From Acidovorax sp. MR-S7 (lineage in GTDB: Bacteria > Pseudomonadota > Gammaproteobacteria > Burkholderiales > Burkholderiaceae_C): DNA of 64,000 bases. Of this stretch, positions 9,508 to 18,426 are shown one piece after another. Below the pieces are notes generated by a model that had not been told where the DNA came from, ran no database searches, and was given only the letters and a program-made list of their open reading frames with translations. The stretch covers positions 62,001-126,000 of the forward strand of contig NZ_DF238983.1 in NCBI RefSeq assembly GCF_000400995.2, read 5' to 3'. Position numbers and translations under genes: made by a program. The first letter of the stretch is position 1; the number at the start of each line of letters is the position of its first letter.

Positions 9508-10745
9508 GACAGCAGCTCCGCCATGGGGATGTAGCGCACGGTGTCTCCGCGCGCGATGGTGCAACCTGCGGGGTTGTCCACCACACCGTCGGCCCAGGCA
9601 GCCGAGGTGAGCACGCCCGAGCTCTGGTTGGGGAACAGCTCCAGCGTGCCGTCCGGCGCTCGGCGCACGCGCAGGAATTCGCGGCGCTTGTCGGCCCGGG
9701 GCCAGTCGAATCCAGCGGTGGCGGCCATGGACCTGGGAGCCGCATCGGCCACGCCCTGCAGCCGCAGCACGAAGGGCCGTACGAGCAGCGCGAAGGTCAT
9801 GAAGCTGGAGACGGGGTTGCCGGGCAGGCCCATGAAGTGCGCACCGCCTACCCGGCCATAGGCGAAGGGCTTGCCGGGCTTCATGCCGATCTGCCACAGG
9901 CCCAACGTGCCCAGGCTTTCCACGGCGGGCCTGATGTGGTCTTCCTCGCCCACGGAGACGCCGCCGCTGGTGACGATGAGGTCGCACGCCTGCGCGGCCT
10001 CGCGCAGCGCGGCGATGGTGGCCTCGCGCCGGTCGGGCACGATGCCGAGGTCCGCCACCTCGCAGCCCAGGCGCTGCAGCAGGGTGCGCAGGAAGAAGCG
10101 GTTGCTGTTGTAGATGGCGCCGGGCTGCATGCGTTCGGGCTGCACTTCGCCGGGCATGACGAGTTCGTCTCCGGTCGAGAACAGGGCCACGCGCGGCCTG
10201 CGCGCCACCTGCAGGGTTCCCAGGCCGATGCTGGCGGCCAGGCCCAGGGCGGCGGGCGTGAGGCGCGTGCCGGCGGCGAGCACCTGCGCGCCCAGGGCGA
10301 TGTCTTCGCCCGCACGGCGCACCCATTGGCCGGGCGCTGGCACCGCGTTCACGCGCACGCGGGTGCCGCCGTCCAGCGCCTCGCAGTCTTCCTGCATGAC
10401 GATGGCGTCGGCCCCTGCGGGCACGGGCGCGCCGGTGAAGATGCGCGCGGCCGTGCCGGCGGCCAGCGGGGTGCCGGCAGCGCCGGCGGGAATGCGCTGG
10501 CTGACTGGAAGGGTGATCGGCAGCGCCACGCCCGGCGCCGCCACGTCGGCGCGGCGCACGGCGTAGCCGTCCATGGCGCTGTTGTCCAGTGGCGGCACCT
10601 GCAGCGGCGAGACGGCGGTCTGCGCGAGCACGCGGCCGTCGGCATCGAAGGTATCGACGGTGTCCGTGCCCACCAGCGGCGCGGCCTGCGCCAGCAGCTC
10701 GGCCAGCGCGTCGTCCAGGGGCTTGAGGGGGGGGCGCGTGCTCAT
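9504..10745 (-). CDS. moeA: molybdopterin molybdenumtransferase MoeA
   Basis: A 413-residue enzyme that inserts molybdate into adenylated molybdopterin. Landmarks are LDNSAMDGYAVR, RIFTGAPVPAGADAIVMQED, the domain III TGDELV motif, SGGVSVGEEDH and LPGNPVSSFMTF. Length matches the family. It overlaps moaD downstream and mobB upstream by 4 bp each, so mobB-moeA-moaD is a tightly coupled operon making and delivering molybdenum cofactor. Confidence 0.96.
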   Translation of the reverse strand: MSTRPPLKPLDDALAELLAQAAPLVGTDTVDTFDADGRVLAQTAVSPLQVPPLDNSAMDGYAVRRADVAAPGVALPITLPVSQRIPAGAAGTPLAAGTAARIFTGAPVPAGADAIVMQEDCEALDGGTRVRVNAVPAPGQWVRRAGEDIALGAQVLAAGTRLTPAALGLAASIGLGTLQVARRPRVALFSTGDELVMPGEVQPERMQPGAIYNSNRFFLRTLLQRLGCEVADLGIVPDRREATIAALREAAQACDLIVTSGGVSVGEEDHIRPAVESLGTLGLWQIGMKPGKPFAYGRVGGAHFMGLPGNPVSSFMTFALLVRPFVLRLQGVADAAPRSMAATAGFDWPRADKRREFLRVRRAPDGTLELFPNQSSGVLTSAAWADGVVDNPAGCTIARGDTVRYIPMAELLS

Positions 10746-11293
10746 CGCTCGGTTTCCAGGCTGGGGAAGGAATAGTCAAAGCGCTCGTCCTGCGCCAACA
10801 GCCAGCCCACGATGGCGGCCGGGTCGCGCACATCCAGCACCGGCAGCGGCGTGGGTGCGGGCAGCGGCGTGCCGTCGGTGGCGACGGCGACGATGCAGGG
10901 GTCGTGCGGATAGAGCGGGGGCCGCTCGCGGCTGTCGTGCCACTGGCCGCGCAGAAGCTCGATCTTGGGCAAATCCGCGTGCTTGAAGCCTTCCACCAGC
11001 ACCCAGTCCACCGCCGGGTCCAGCGCGGCCAGCAGTTCGGGCACGCGGGGTTCGCGCGGCTGGTCGTATTCGCGCATCAGCGCCAGGCGCTGGTCGGAAG
11101 CGATGAGCACCTCGCTCGCGCCCGCCTTGCGGTGGCGCCAGCTGTCCTTGCCTTCGTGGTCGATGTCGAAGCCATGGTGCGCGTGCTTGACGACCGACAC
11201 GCGCTGGCCGCGCGCGCGCAGGCCGGCGATGACCTGCTCCAGCAGCGTGGTCTTGCCGCTGCCCGAATAGCCGGCGAAGCCGACGACCTTCAT
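10742..11293 (-). CDS. mobB: molybdopterin-guanine dinucleotide biosynthesis protein MobB
   Basis: A 183-residue P-loop GTP-binding protein that helps MobA make the guanine dinucleotide form of the cofactor. It begins MKVVGFAGYSGSGKTTLLEQ (P-loop GYSGSGKT) and carries KHAHHGFDIDHEGKDS and WVLVEGFKH. The ATG at 11293 is chosen because GGAAGGA precedes it by about 7 bases. A farther in-frame ATG at 11338 lies within a dispersed repeat and would add a repeat-encoded peptide. Confidence 0.94.
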   Translation of the reverse strand: MKVVGFAGYSGSGKTTLLEQVIAGLRARGQRVSVVKHAHHGFDIDHEGKDSWRHRKAGASEVLIASDQRLALMREYDQPREPRVPELLAALDPAVDWVLVEGFKHADLPKIELLRGQWHDSRERPPLYPHDPCIVAVATDGTPLPAPTPLPVLDVRDPAAIVGWLLAQDERFDYSFPSLETER

Positions 11294-11307
11294 GGCGCCA
11301 TCCTTCC

Positions 11308-11357
11308 AAATTGATAGCTGCCAGCGCTTGACAGGCAAGCGCTGGAGGCCGATTTGA
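11308..11357. repeat. dispersed palindromic repeat, copy R1 (plus orientation)
   Basis: Contains GATAGCTGCCAGCGCTTG, a short loop and CAAGCGCTGGAGGCCGATTT. The central arms GCGCTT and AAGCGC are perfect inverted repeats. It lies between mobB and thrC and abuts the mobB ribosome-binding site. Confidence 0.85.
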
Positions 11358-11360
11358 CCC

Positions 11361-12800
11361 TCAATCGCAGTGGGCGGCGATGTAGGACTTCACCTGCTGA
11401 GCGTCGGCCGGCATCACGGTCACGCGCTTCGGCAGGGCTTCGATGCCCTCGAACTTCGCGGGGCGGTCGGGCGCGCGGCCCAGGGCTTCCTCGATGGTGG
11501 CGGCGAACTTGATGGGCAGCGCCGTCTCCAGCACGACCATGGGCACGGCCGGATCGCCCCGCAACGCACGCGCCACCTTCACGCCATCGGCGGTATGGGT
11601 GTCGATGATCTGGCCGAAGCGCTCCCAAGTGTCCTTGATGGTGGCGAGGCGGTCGGCGTGCGTGCTCTTGCCGCTCACGAAGCCGTAGCGCGCGGCGGCG
11701 TCCTTGAAGGCGGCGTGGCCGCTCAGGTCGAAGCGGCCCTGGCGGCCCACGCCGTCCTCGAACAGCGCGCGCGTGGCGGCGCCCGCATTCGCATCACGCC
11801 CCAGCAAGTCGAACACGAAGCGCTCGAAGTTGCTGGCCTTGCTGATGTCCATTGACGGGCTGGAGGTCTCGTAGGTCTGCGCGCTGCCGCGCACCTGGTA
11901 GACGCCGGTGCGGAAGAACTCGTCGAGCACGTCGTTCTCGTTGGTGGCAACGATCAGGCGGTCGATCGGCAGGCCCATCTGCCGCGCCACGTGGCCCGCG
12001 CAGACGTTGCCGAAGTTGCCGCTGGGCACGGCGAAGCTGACCTTTTGCGCGTTGCTTTCCGTGGCCTGGATGTAGCCCGCGAAGTAGTAGACCACCTGCG
12101 CGAGCAGCCGCGCCCAGTTGATCGAGTTGACGGTGCCGATCTTGTACCTGGCCTTGAACGCATGGTCGTTGCTCACGGCCTTGACGATGTCCTGGCAGTC
12201 GTCGAACACGCCCTCGATGGCGAGGTTGTGGATGTTCTCGTCCTGCAGCGAGAACATCTGCGCCTGCTGGAACGGGCTCATGCGCCCGTGCGGGCTGGTC
12301 ATGAAGACGCGGATGCCTCGCTTGCCGCGCATCGCGTATTCGGCCGCGCTGCCGGTGTCGCCGCTGGTGGCGCCCAGGATGTTGAGCTGCTCGCCGCGCC
12401 GCGCCAGTTCGTACTCGAACAGGTTGCCCAGCAGCTGCATTGCCATGTCCTTGAAGGCCAGCGTGGGGCCATTGGACAGGGCCTCGATCCACAGGCCGTC
12501 TTCAAGGTGGCGCAGCGGCACGATCTCGCCGGTGCCGAAGACCTCGGCGGTGTACGTTTTCTCGCACAGGCGCTTCAGGTCGGCGGCGGGGATGTCGTCG
12601 ATGTAGAGCGAGAGCAGGCGGAAGGCCAGCTCCGCATAGCCCTGCTTGTGGTAGACCTCACGCAGCTCCGTGAGCTGCGCGTCGCTGATCTGCGGATAGC
12701 GCTCGGGCAGGTACAGGCCGCCGTCGGGCGCCAGGCCTTCGAGCAGGATGTCGCAGAAGCGCTTGCGGTCCGGATGGCCGCGCGTAGAGAGGTACAGCAT
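11361..12800 (-). CDS. thrC: threonine synthase
   Basis: A 479-residue PLP-dependent enzyme converting O-phosphohomoserine to threonine. It starts MLYLSTRGHPDRKRFCDILL and contains the PLP-lysine motif GPTLAFKDMAMQ, GATSGDTGSAA and GNFGNVCAGH, as in the long type of threonine synthase. Its ATG overlaps the hom stop by one base (TGATG), so the two pathway genes are coupled. A dispersed repeat follows the stop. Confidence 0.97.
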   Translation of the reverse strand: MLYLSTRGHPDRKRFCDILLEGLAPDGGLYLPERYPQISDAQLTELREVYHKQGYAELAFRLLSLYIDDIPAADLKRLCEKTYTAEVFGTGEIVPLRHLEDGLWIEALSNGPTLAFKDMAMQLLGNLFEYELARRGEQLNILGATSGDTGSAAEYAMRGKRGIRVFMTSPHGRMSPFQQAQMFSLQDENIHNLAIEGVFDDCQDIVKAVSNDHAFKARYKIGTVNSINWARLLAQVVYYFAGYIQATESNAQKVSFAVPSGNFGNVCAGHVARQMGLPIDRLIVATNENDVLDEFFRTGVYQVRGSAQTYETSSPSMDISKASNFERFVFDLLGRDANAGAATRALFEDGVGRQGRFDLSGHAAFKDAAARYGFVSGKSTHADRLATIKDTWERFGQIIDTHTADGVKVARALRGDPAVPMVVLETALPIKFAATIEEALGRAPDRPAKFEGIEALPKRVTVMPADAQQVKSYIAAHCD

Positions 12801-14134
12801 CAGTTCAGCTCCTCCTTGCGGATGCGCGTGATCGGCGCCAGTACCGTGGGCAGGCCCTGGATCTGCGCCAGCGCCGCGTCCATGTCGCCCTCGCGCGTGT
12901 CGTGCGTGAGGATGATGAGGTCGGTCTGCGTGGAGCCCTCGCCGCCCACCTCGTCGGCCTCGCGCTGCAGCACCGCGTCGATGCTGATGCCCGAGCCGGC
13001 CAGGATGCCGGTGATCTTGGCGAGCACGCCGGCCTCGTCGGCCACGCGGATGCGCAGGTAGTAGCTGGTGACCACGTCGGCCATGGGCAGCACGGGCAGC
13101 TCGCCGCTGGCGGCCGCCAGCGTGTGGCTCTGGAAGGCCAGCGCGGGCACGCGGTGCGCGGGATCAGCCTCGATCAGGCGGGTGATGTCCACGAGGTCGG
13201 CGATCACCGCGCTGGCCGTGGGCTCGCTGCCCGCGCCCTTGCCGTAGTACAGCGTGGTACCCACGGCGTCGCCGTGCACCACGACGGCGTTCATCGCGCC
13301 CTCGACGTTGGCGATCAGCCGCTTGGCGGGCACCAGGCTCGGGTGCACGCGCAGCTCGATGCCCTTGGGCGTGCGCTTGGTGATGCCCAGCAGCTTGATG
13401 CGGTAGCCCAGCTGCTCGGCGTAGCGGATGTCGGCCCCGGCGAGCTTGGTGATGCCTTCCACGTAGGCCTTGTCGAACTGCACCGGGATGCCGAAGGCGA
13501 TGGCGCTCATGATGGTGGCCTTGTGCGCGGCATCCACGCCCTCGATGTCGAAGGTCGGGTCGGCCTCTGCGTAGCCCAGGCGCTGCGCCTCTTTCAGCAC
13601 CACGTCGAAGTCCAGGCCCTTGTCGCGCATCTCGGAGAGGATGAAGTTCGTCGTGCCGTTGATGATGCCGGCCACCCACTGGATCTGGTTGGCCGTCAGG
13701 CCCTCGCGCAGCGCCTTGATGATGGGAATGCCGCCGGCCACGGCCGCCTCGTAGGCGACGACCACGCCCTTCTCCGCGGCGGCCTTGAAGATCTCGGTGC
13801 CATGCACGGCCAGCAGCGCCTTGTTGGCGGTGACCACGTGCTTGCCCGCGGCAATCGCCTCCAGCACGAGCTGCTTGGCGATGCCGTAGCCGCCGATCAG
13901 CTCCACCACGATGTCGATCTCGGGGTTGGCGATCACCTCGCGCGCATCGCCCACCACGCGGGCCTTGTCGCCTACGATGGAGCGCGCGCGGGCGGTGTCC
14001 AGGTCGGCCACGCAGGCGATCTCGATGCCACGGCCCGCGCGGCGGCGGATCTCCTCCTGGTTGCGCTGCAGCACGTTGAACACGCCGCTGCCCACGGTGC
14101 CGATGCCGAGCAGGCCAACTTGGATGGGTTTCAT
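12800..14134 (-). CDS. hom: homoserine dehydrogenase
   Basis: A 444-residue enzyme reducing aspartate-4-semialdehyde to homoserine. It has an N-terminal NAD(P) fold (VGLLGIGTVGSGV), the catalytic domain with VVTANKALLAVHG and GIINGTTNFIL, and a C-terminal ACT domain (YYLRIRVADEAGVLAKI) that suggests threonine feedback. The ATG at 14134 fits the conserved MKPIQVG start; a TTG at 14152 is possible but less likely. It is the upstream partner of thrC and works with asd at 46762. Confidence 0.96.
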   Translation of the reverse strand: MKPIQVGLLGIGTVGSGVFNVLQRNQEEIRRRAGRGIEIACVADLDTARARSIVGDKARVVGDAREVIANPEIDIVVELIGGYGIAKQLVLEAIAAGKHVVTANKALLAVHGTEIFKAAAEKGVVVAYEAAVAGGIPIIKALREGLTANQIQWVAGIINGTTNFILSEMRDKGLDFDVVLKEAQRLGYAEADPTFDIEGVDAAHKATIMSAIAFGIPVQFDKAYVEGITKLAGADIRYAEQLGYRIKLLGITKRTPKGIELRVHPSLVPAKRLIANVEGAMNAVVVHGDAVGTTLYYGKGAGSEPTASAVIADLVDITRLIEADPAHRVPALAFQSHTLAAASGELPVLPMADVVTSYYLRIRVADEAGVLAKITGILAGSGISIDAVLQREADEVGGEGSTQTDLIILTHDTREGDMDAALAQIQGLPTVLAPITRIRKEELN

Positions 14135-14150
14135 ATCAGGATTACCAGTC

Positions 14151-14200
14151 AAAATGGGCTGCAGCGCTTAGCAGGAAAGCGCCAGCAGCTATCAAAAGAT
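14151..14200. repeat. dispersed palindromic repeat, copy R2 (minus orientation)
   Basis: Reads CTGCAGCGCTTAGC, then AAAGCGCCAGCAGCTATC, the reverse orientation of R1. It lies between alaA and hom in the same-strand cluster. Confidence 0.75.
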
Positions 14201-14205
14201 GAGTT

Positions 14206-15438
14206 TCACGCGGCCTTCGCGTGGCGCTGCCGGTAGGCGGCCAGGAACCCGGCCAGGCGGCCGATGGCCTCGCGCAGGTCGTCCTCGTGCGGCAGGAAGA
14301 CGATGCGGAAGTGCTGGTGGTCGGGGTAGTTGAAGCCCGAGCCCTGCACCAGCATCACGCGCGTGGCGCGCAGCACTTCCATGAAGAACTGGCGGTCGTC
14401 GGCGATGGGGTACATCTCCGGGTCGAGCCGCGGGAACATGTAGAGCGCCGCCTGCGGCCTGACGCAGGTGACGCCGGGGATCTGCGTGATGAGCTCGTAG
14501 GCCAGGTCGCGCTGGCGGCGCAGGCGCCCGCCGGGCCGCACCAGGTCGTTGATGCTCTGGTAGCCGCCCAGCGCCGTCTGGATCGCCCACTGGCCCGGCA
14601 CGTTGGAGCCGAGCTTGAGGTTGGCCAGCATGTTCAGGCCTTCGATGTAGTCGCGCGCGTCGGCCTTGGGGCCGGAGATCACCATCCACCCCGCGCGGTA
14701 GCCGCAGGAACGGTAGGCCTTGGAGAGCGAATTGAAGGTGAGCGTGAGCACGTCGGTGGACAGGCTCGCCATCGAGGTGAACTGCACGCCGTCGTATAGC
14801 ACCTTGTCGTACACCTCGTCCACCAGCAGCACGAGGTTGTGCTCGCGCGCGATCTGCACGATGCCCTTGAGCAGCTCGGTGGAGTACAGCGCGCCGGTGG
14901 GGTTGTTCGGGTTGATGACGACGATGCCGCGCGTGCGCGGGCCTATTTTTGCGCGCATGTCGGCCAGGTCGGGCATCCAGCCGTCGTCCTCGCGGCACTC
15001 GTAGTGCACCGGCTTGCCGCCCGAGAGGCTGGTGGCCGCCGTCCACAGCGGGTAGTCGGGCGAGGGCACGAGCAACTCGTCGCCGTCGTCGAGCAGCGCG
15101 TTGGTCGCCATCACGATGAGCTCGCTGGCGCCGTTGCCCAGGTAGATGTCGTCCAGCGTCACGCCCGCGATGCCGAGCTGCTGGGTGTAATGCATCACCG
15201 CCTTGCGCGCGGCGAAGATGCCCTTGCTGTCCGAGTAGCCCGCCGAGTTGGGCAGGTTGCGGATCATGTCCTGCTGCACTTCCTCGGGCGCATCGAAGCC
15301 GAACGGGGCCATGTTGCCGATGTTCAGCTTGATGATCTTCTGGCCTTCGTCCTCCATCTGCTTGGCCGCGTCCACGATCGGGCCTCGGACATCGTAGAGA
15401 ACGTTGCTCAGCTTCGCGGACTTGTGGATCGGCTTCAT
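14206..15438 (-). CDS. alaA: alanine aminotransferase-type PLP enzyme
   Basis: A 410-residue fold-type I aminotransferase close to AlaA, which interconverts alanine and pyruvate with glutamate or 2-oxoglutarate. Motifs are LNIGNMAPFGF, PDYPLWTAA, NPNNPTGALYS and the PLP-lysine SLSKAYRSCGYRAGW, plus FRIVFLPHEDDL near the end. It sits directly upstream of hom-thrC in the same direction, separated by a repeat, and the linkage alaA-hom-thrC is common in related genomes. Confidence 0.92.
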   Translation of the reverse strand: MKPIHKSAKLSNVLYDVRGPIVDAAKQMEDEGQKIIKLNIGNMAPFGFDAPEEVQQDMIRNLPNSAGYSDSKGIFAARKAVMHYTQQLGIAGVTLDDIYLGNGASELIVMATNALLDDGDELLVPSPDYPLWTAATSLSGGKPVHYECREDDGWMPDLADMRAKIGPRTRGIVVINPNNPTGALYSTELLKGIVQIAREHNLVLLVDEVYDKVLYDGVQFTSMASLSTDVLTLTFNSLSKAYRSCGYRAGWMVISGPKADARDYIEGLNMLANLKLGSNVPGQWAIQTALGGYQSINDLVRPGGRLRRQRDLAYELITQIPGVTCVRPQAALYMFPRLDPEMYPIADDRQFFMEVLRATRVMLVQGSGFNYPDHQHFRIVFLPHEDDLREAIGRLAGFLAAYRQRHAKAA

Positions 15439-15506
15439 GGACGGGCCCAGGGCATCAATAGGGGGAAAACCTATAATTTGACCACAGTTCCCCCGACGGC
15501 CCCCGC

Positions 15507-15896
15507 ATGAAATTCCAGCCCGACCGCTCCGACGTACAGACCATCACCGCCTATGGGCCGGGCTGGATCGGCATCGACGCCGACAAGGTCACCGCCAGCG
15601 TGGTCGTGGGCTCGCACGGCCAGCGCATCGACTGGCATTGCGACCGCTTCGAGGACCTTACGCCCGCGCACTTCGCCCAGCTGGCCGAACTCGACGCCGA
15701 GGTCGTGATCTTCGGCAGCGGCGCACGCAACCGCTTTCCGCCCGCCGCCTGGCTGCAGCCGCTGATGGCGCGGCGCATCGGCCTGGAGACCATGGACACC
15801 CAGGCAGCCTGCCGCACCTACAACATCCTGGCGGGCGAAGGGCGCAACGTGGTCGCGGCGCTGCTGCTGGAGCCGCCGGCAAGACACCATCCGTAA
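15507..15896 (+). CDS. Mth938-like (DUF498) protein
   Basis: A 129-residue protein of the Mth938/DUF498 fold, related to the mitochondrial assembly factor NDUFAF3. The family pattern is visible in VVIFGSGARNRFPPAAWLQPL and GLETMDTQAACRTYNIL. Bacterial members have no firmly known role. It is divergent from alaA; a TATAAT box at 15472-15477 could be its -10 element, although no good -35 is seen. Confidence 0.8.
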   Translation: MKFQPDRSDVQTITAYGPGWIGIDADKVTASVVVGSHGQRIDWHCDRFEDLTPAHFAQLAELDAEVVIFGSGARNRFPPAAWLQPLMARRIGLETMDTQAACRTYNILAGEGRNVVAALLLEPPARHHP

Positions 15897-16036
15897 CTCG
15901 GGCACCTGGGCGCCCACTCGCGAATAAGAGGCGTTCGGGGTAGAATCGCGTGTTGCGGTCGGGGGGCACTTGCCTACAAGCCAGACCCATTTTCCCCCGG
16001 CTTTTCATCGGCTAATTGCAGAGAGATAGAAGCGCC

Positions 16037-16525
16037 ATGGCGATCGTTGTCAACAAACCCCTTCCTGAATTTGAAGCCAACGCGACCGGCGGAATCAAGG
16101 TCACCAATACTTCGCATCAGGGCCAGATCCTGATCCTGTACTTCTACCCCAAGGACAACACGCCGGGCTGCACCACCGAGGCCATGCAGTTCCGCGACAA
16201 GTTCAAGGACTTTGTGAAGGCCGGCGCCACCGTGTTCGGCGTCTCGCGCGACAACATGAAGTCGCACGACGATTTCAAGGAAAAGCTGGAGCTGCCCTTC
16301 GAGCTGATCGCCGACACCGAAGAGAAGATGTGCCACATGTTCGGCGTGGTCAAGAACAAGATCATGTACGGCAAGAAGGTCAAGGGCATCGAGCGCAGCA
16401 CCTTCCTCGTCGGCCCCGACGGCATGCTGGTGCAGGAGTGGCGCGGCCTGAAGGTTCCCGGCCACGTGGACGAAGTGCTCAAGGCCGTCAAGGCCATCAA
16501 GGCCCCTGTCAAGAAGGCTGCCTAA
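16037..16525 (+). CDS. bcp: thioredoxin-dependent peroxiredoxin (Bcp/PrxQ type)
   Basis: A 162-residue AhpC/TSA-family peroxidase that reduces hydroperoxides using thioredoxin. The active-site motif YFYPKDNTPGCTTEA carries the peroxidatic cysteine; there is no cysteine five residues later, so it lacks the resolving cysteine of some PrxQ proteins. A lysine-rich tail (KAPVKKAA) ends the protein. The start ATG has GAGAGATAG upstream. A strong terminator follows at 16624-16660. Confidence 0.92.
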   Translation: MAIVVNKPLPEFEANATGGIKVTNTSHQGQILILYFYPKDNTPGCTTEAMQFRDKFKDFVKAGATVFGVSRDNMKSHDDFKEKLELPFELIADTEEKMCHMFGVVKNKIMYGKKVKGIERSTFLVGPDGMLVQEWRGLKVPGHVDEVLKAVKAIKAPVKKAA

Positions 16526-16623
16526 AGCCCGCCCGGCCCGCGCGCCACTGCACGGGCGCCGTCACGGGGAGCATGCATAATGGGTCAATGCTGCTGAAAA
16601 ACGCACCGCACCCTCCCCGCTCG

Positions 16624-16660
16624 CAAGCCGCCTTGGTCCCCAGGCGGCTTTTTGCTTTTT
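16624..16660 (+). terminator. rho-independent terminator after the peroxiredoxin gene
   Basis: AAGCCGCC and GGCGGCTT form a perfect 8-bp stem around a 10-base loop, followed by a T-rich tract (TTTGCTTTTT). Confidence 0.85.
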
Positions 16661-16688
16661 GACATCTTCCAGCGAGACCTCCCGCACC

Positions 16689-18416
16689 ATGCCCCTGCCT
16701 CCCGCACCGACCAAGCGTGCCGCCCTGCTCGCACCGGACGCCTACCGCATGACCGCCTCCCAGGAGGAGCCGGATGCCGAGGCCGCTCCCGCCCCGGCCG
16801 TGACGGCGGCCGCCGCGCCCAAGAAGACTGCGCCTAAATCCAAAGCCGCCCCCGCCGCCGCCCGCAGGAGCACCAGCGCCCCGAAGGACCAGCCCGCCGC
16901 CCGCGCGCCCCGCGTGGAAACCGCGGTCCCGGACCTTGCGCCCGCCCCGCGCGCCGACAGCGTCGCCCCCCAGCCCCGCCGCCAGCCCGAAGCCGCTGCG
17001 CCGCGCAAGCGCGCCGCCACCGGCCCCAAGAAGATGTTCGTGCTCGACACCAACGTGCTGCTGCACGACCCGACGAGCCTGTTCCGCTTCGAGGAGCACG
17101 ACATCTTCCTGCCGATGATCGTGCTGGAGGAGCTCGACGGCCACAAGAAAGGCATGACCGAGGTGGCCCGCAACGGCCGCCAGGCCAGCCGCACGCTCGA
17201 CGCGCTGGCCGCCGCGCAAGGCGCGCAGGACATCGCCAATGGCCTCAAGCTCGACGCCACCGGCCAGCGCGCCGCCACCGGGTGCCTGTATTTCCAGACC
17301 GCCCCGCTGCAGTACGACTTGCCCACGAGCCTGCCGCAGGGCAAGGCGGACAACCAGATCCTGGGCGTGGTCGAGGCGCTGCGCAGGCAGCACGCGCCGC
17401 GCGAGGTGGTGCTGGTGTCCAAGGACATCAACATGCGCGTCAAGGCCCGCGCGCTGGGCCTGCCCGCCGAGGACTACCAGAACGACAAGGCCCTGGAGGA
17501 CGGCGACCTGCTGTACTCCGGCAGCCTGGCCCTGCCGGCGGACTTCTGGACCAAGGCCGGCAAGAACGTCGAGAGCTGGCAGAACGGCGCCCACACGTAC
17601 TACCGCATCAGCGGCCCGGTCGTGTCGCAGCTCATGATCAACCAGTTCGTCTATTTCGAGGCGCCGGGCGAGCCCAGCCTCCATGCGCGCGTGACCGAGA
17701 TCCGCGACCGCACGGCGGTGCTGGAGACGCTCAAGGACTACGGCTCGTCCAAGAACGCCGTCTGGGGCGTGAACACGCGCAACCGCGAGCAGAACTTCGC
17801 CATGAACCTGCTCATGGACCCGGAGGTGGACTTCGTCACCCTCACCGGCACCGCCGGCACCGGCAAGACCCTGCTCACGCTGGCCGCCGGCCTCACGCAG
17901 GTGCTGGACGAGCGCCGCTACACCGAGATCATCATGACCCGCGCCACCGTCAGCGTGGGCGAGGACATCGGCTTCCTGCCCGGCACCGAGGAAGAAAAGA
18001 TGGGCCCCTGGATGGGCGCGCTGGACGACAACCTCGAATTCCTCGCCAAGGGCGACGGCGGCAACGCGGGCGAATGGGGCCGCGCCGCCACCAACGAACT
18101 GATCCGCAGCCGCATCAAGATCAAGAGCATGAACTTCATGCGCGGGCGCACCTTCCTCAACAAGTACGTCATCATCGACGAGGCGCAGAACCTCACGCCC
18201 AAGCAGATGAAGACGCTCATCACCCGCGCCGGCCCCGGCACCAAGATCATCTGCATGGGCAACCTCGCGCAGATCGACACGCCCTACCTCACCGAGGGCT
18301 CCTCGGGCCTGACCTACGCGGTGGACCGCTTCAAGGGCTGGCCCCACAGCGGCCACATCCTGCTGGCGCGCGGCGAACGCTCGCGCCTGGCGGACTTTGC
18401 CAGCGAGGTGCTGTAA
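16689..18416 (+). CDS. PIN-PhoH fusion protein (PhoH2-like)
   Basis: A 575-residue protein with three parts. Residues 1-115 are an Ala/Pro/Lys-rich disordered leader. Next is a PIN domain (FVLDTNVLLHDPTSLF, with acidic residues in LEELDGHKKG). Last comes a PhoH ATPase (Walker A TGTAGTGKTLLTL, Walker B IIDEAQNLTPKQM, and GNLAQIDTPYL). PIN-PhoH proteins are reported to be RNA helicase-ribonucleases, so RNA unwinding and cleavage is likely. The ATG at 16689 is used; a TTG at 16659 lies in the preceding terminator. Confidence 0.9.
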   Translation: MPLPPAPTKRAALLAPDAYRMTASQEEPDAEAAPAPAVTAAAAPKKTAPKSKAAPAAARRSTSAPKDQPAARAPRVETAVPDLAPAPRADSVAPQPRRQPEAAAPRKRAATGPKKMFVLDTNVLLHDPTSLFRFEEHDIFLPMIVLEELDGHKKGMTEVARNGRQASRTLDALAAAQGAQDIANGLKLDATGQRAATGCLYFQTAPLQYDLPTSLPQGKADNQILGVVEALRRQHAPREVVLVSKDINMRVKARALGLPAEDYQNDKALEDGDLLYSGSLALPADFWTKAGKNVESWQNGAHTYYRISGPVVSQLMINQFVYFEAPGEPSLHARVTEIRDRTAVLETLKDYGSSKNAVWGVNTRNREQNFAMNLLMDPEVDFVTLTGTAGTGKTLLTLAAGLTQVLDERRYTEIIMTRATVSVGEDIGFLPGTEEEKMGPWMGALDDNLEFLAKGDGGNAGEWGRAATNELIRSRIKIKSMNFMRGRTFLNKYVIIDEAQNLTPKQMKTLITRAGPGTKIICMGNLAQIDTPYLTEGSSGLTYAVDRFKGWPHSGHILLARGERSRLADFASEVL

Positions 18417-18426
18417 GCGCCTGCCC

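Noticed and set aside
11294-11338. Upstream extension of mobB beginning MPVKRWQLS
   Set aside because: This peptide is encoded by the dispersed repeat and also appears at another copy near 55515; the ribosome-binding site lies after it, so it is not part of MobB.
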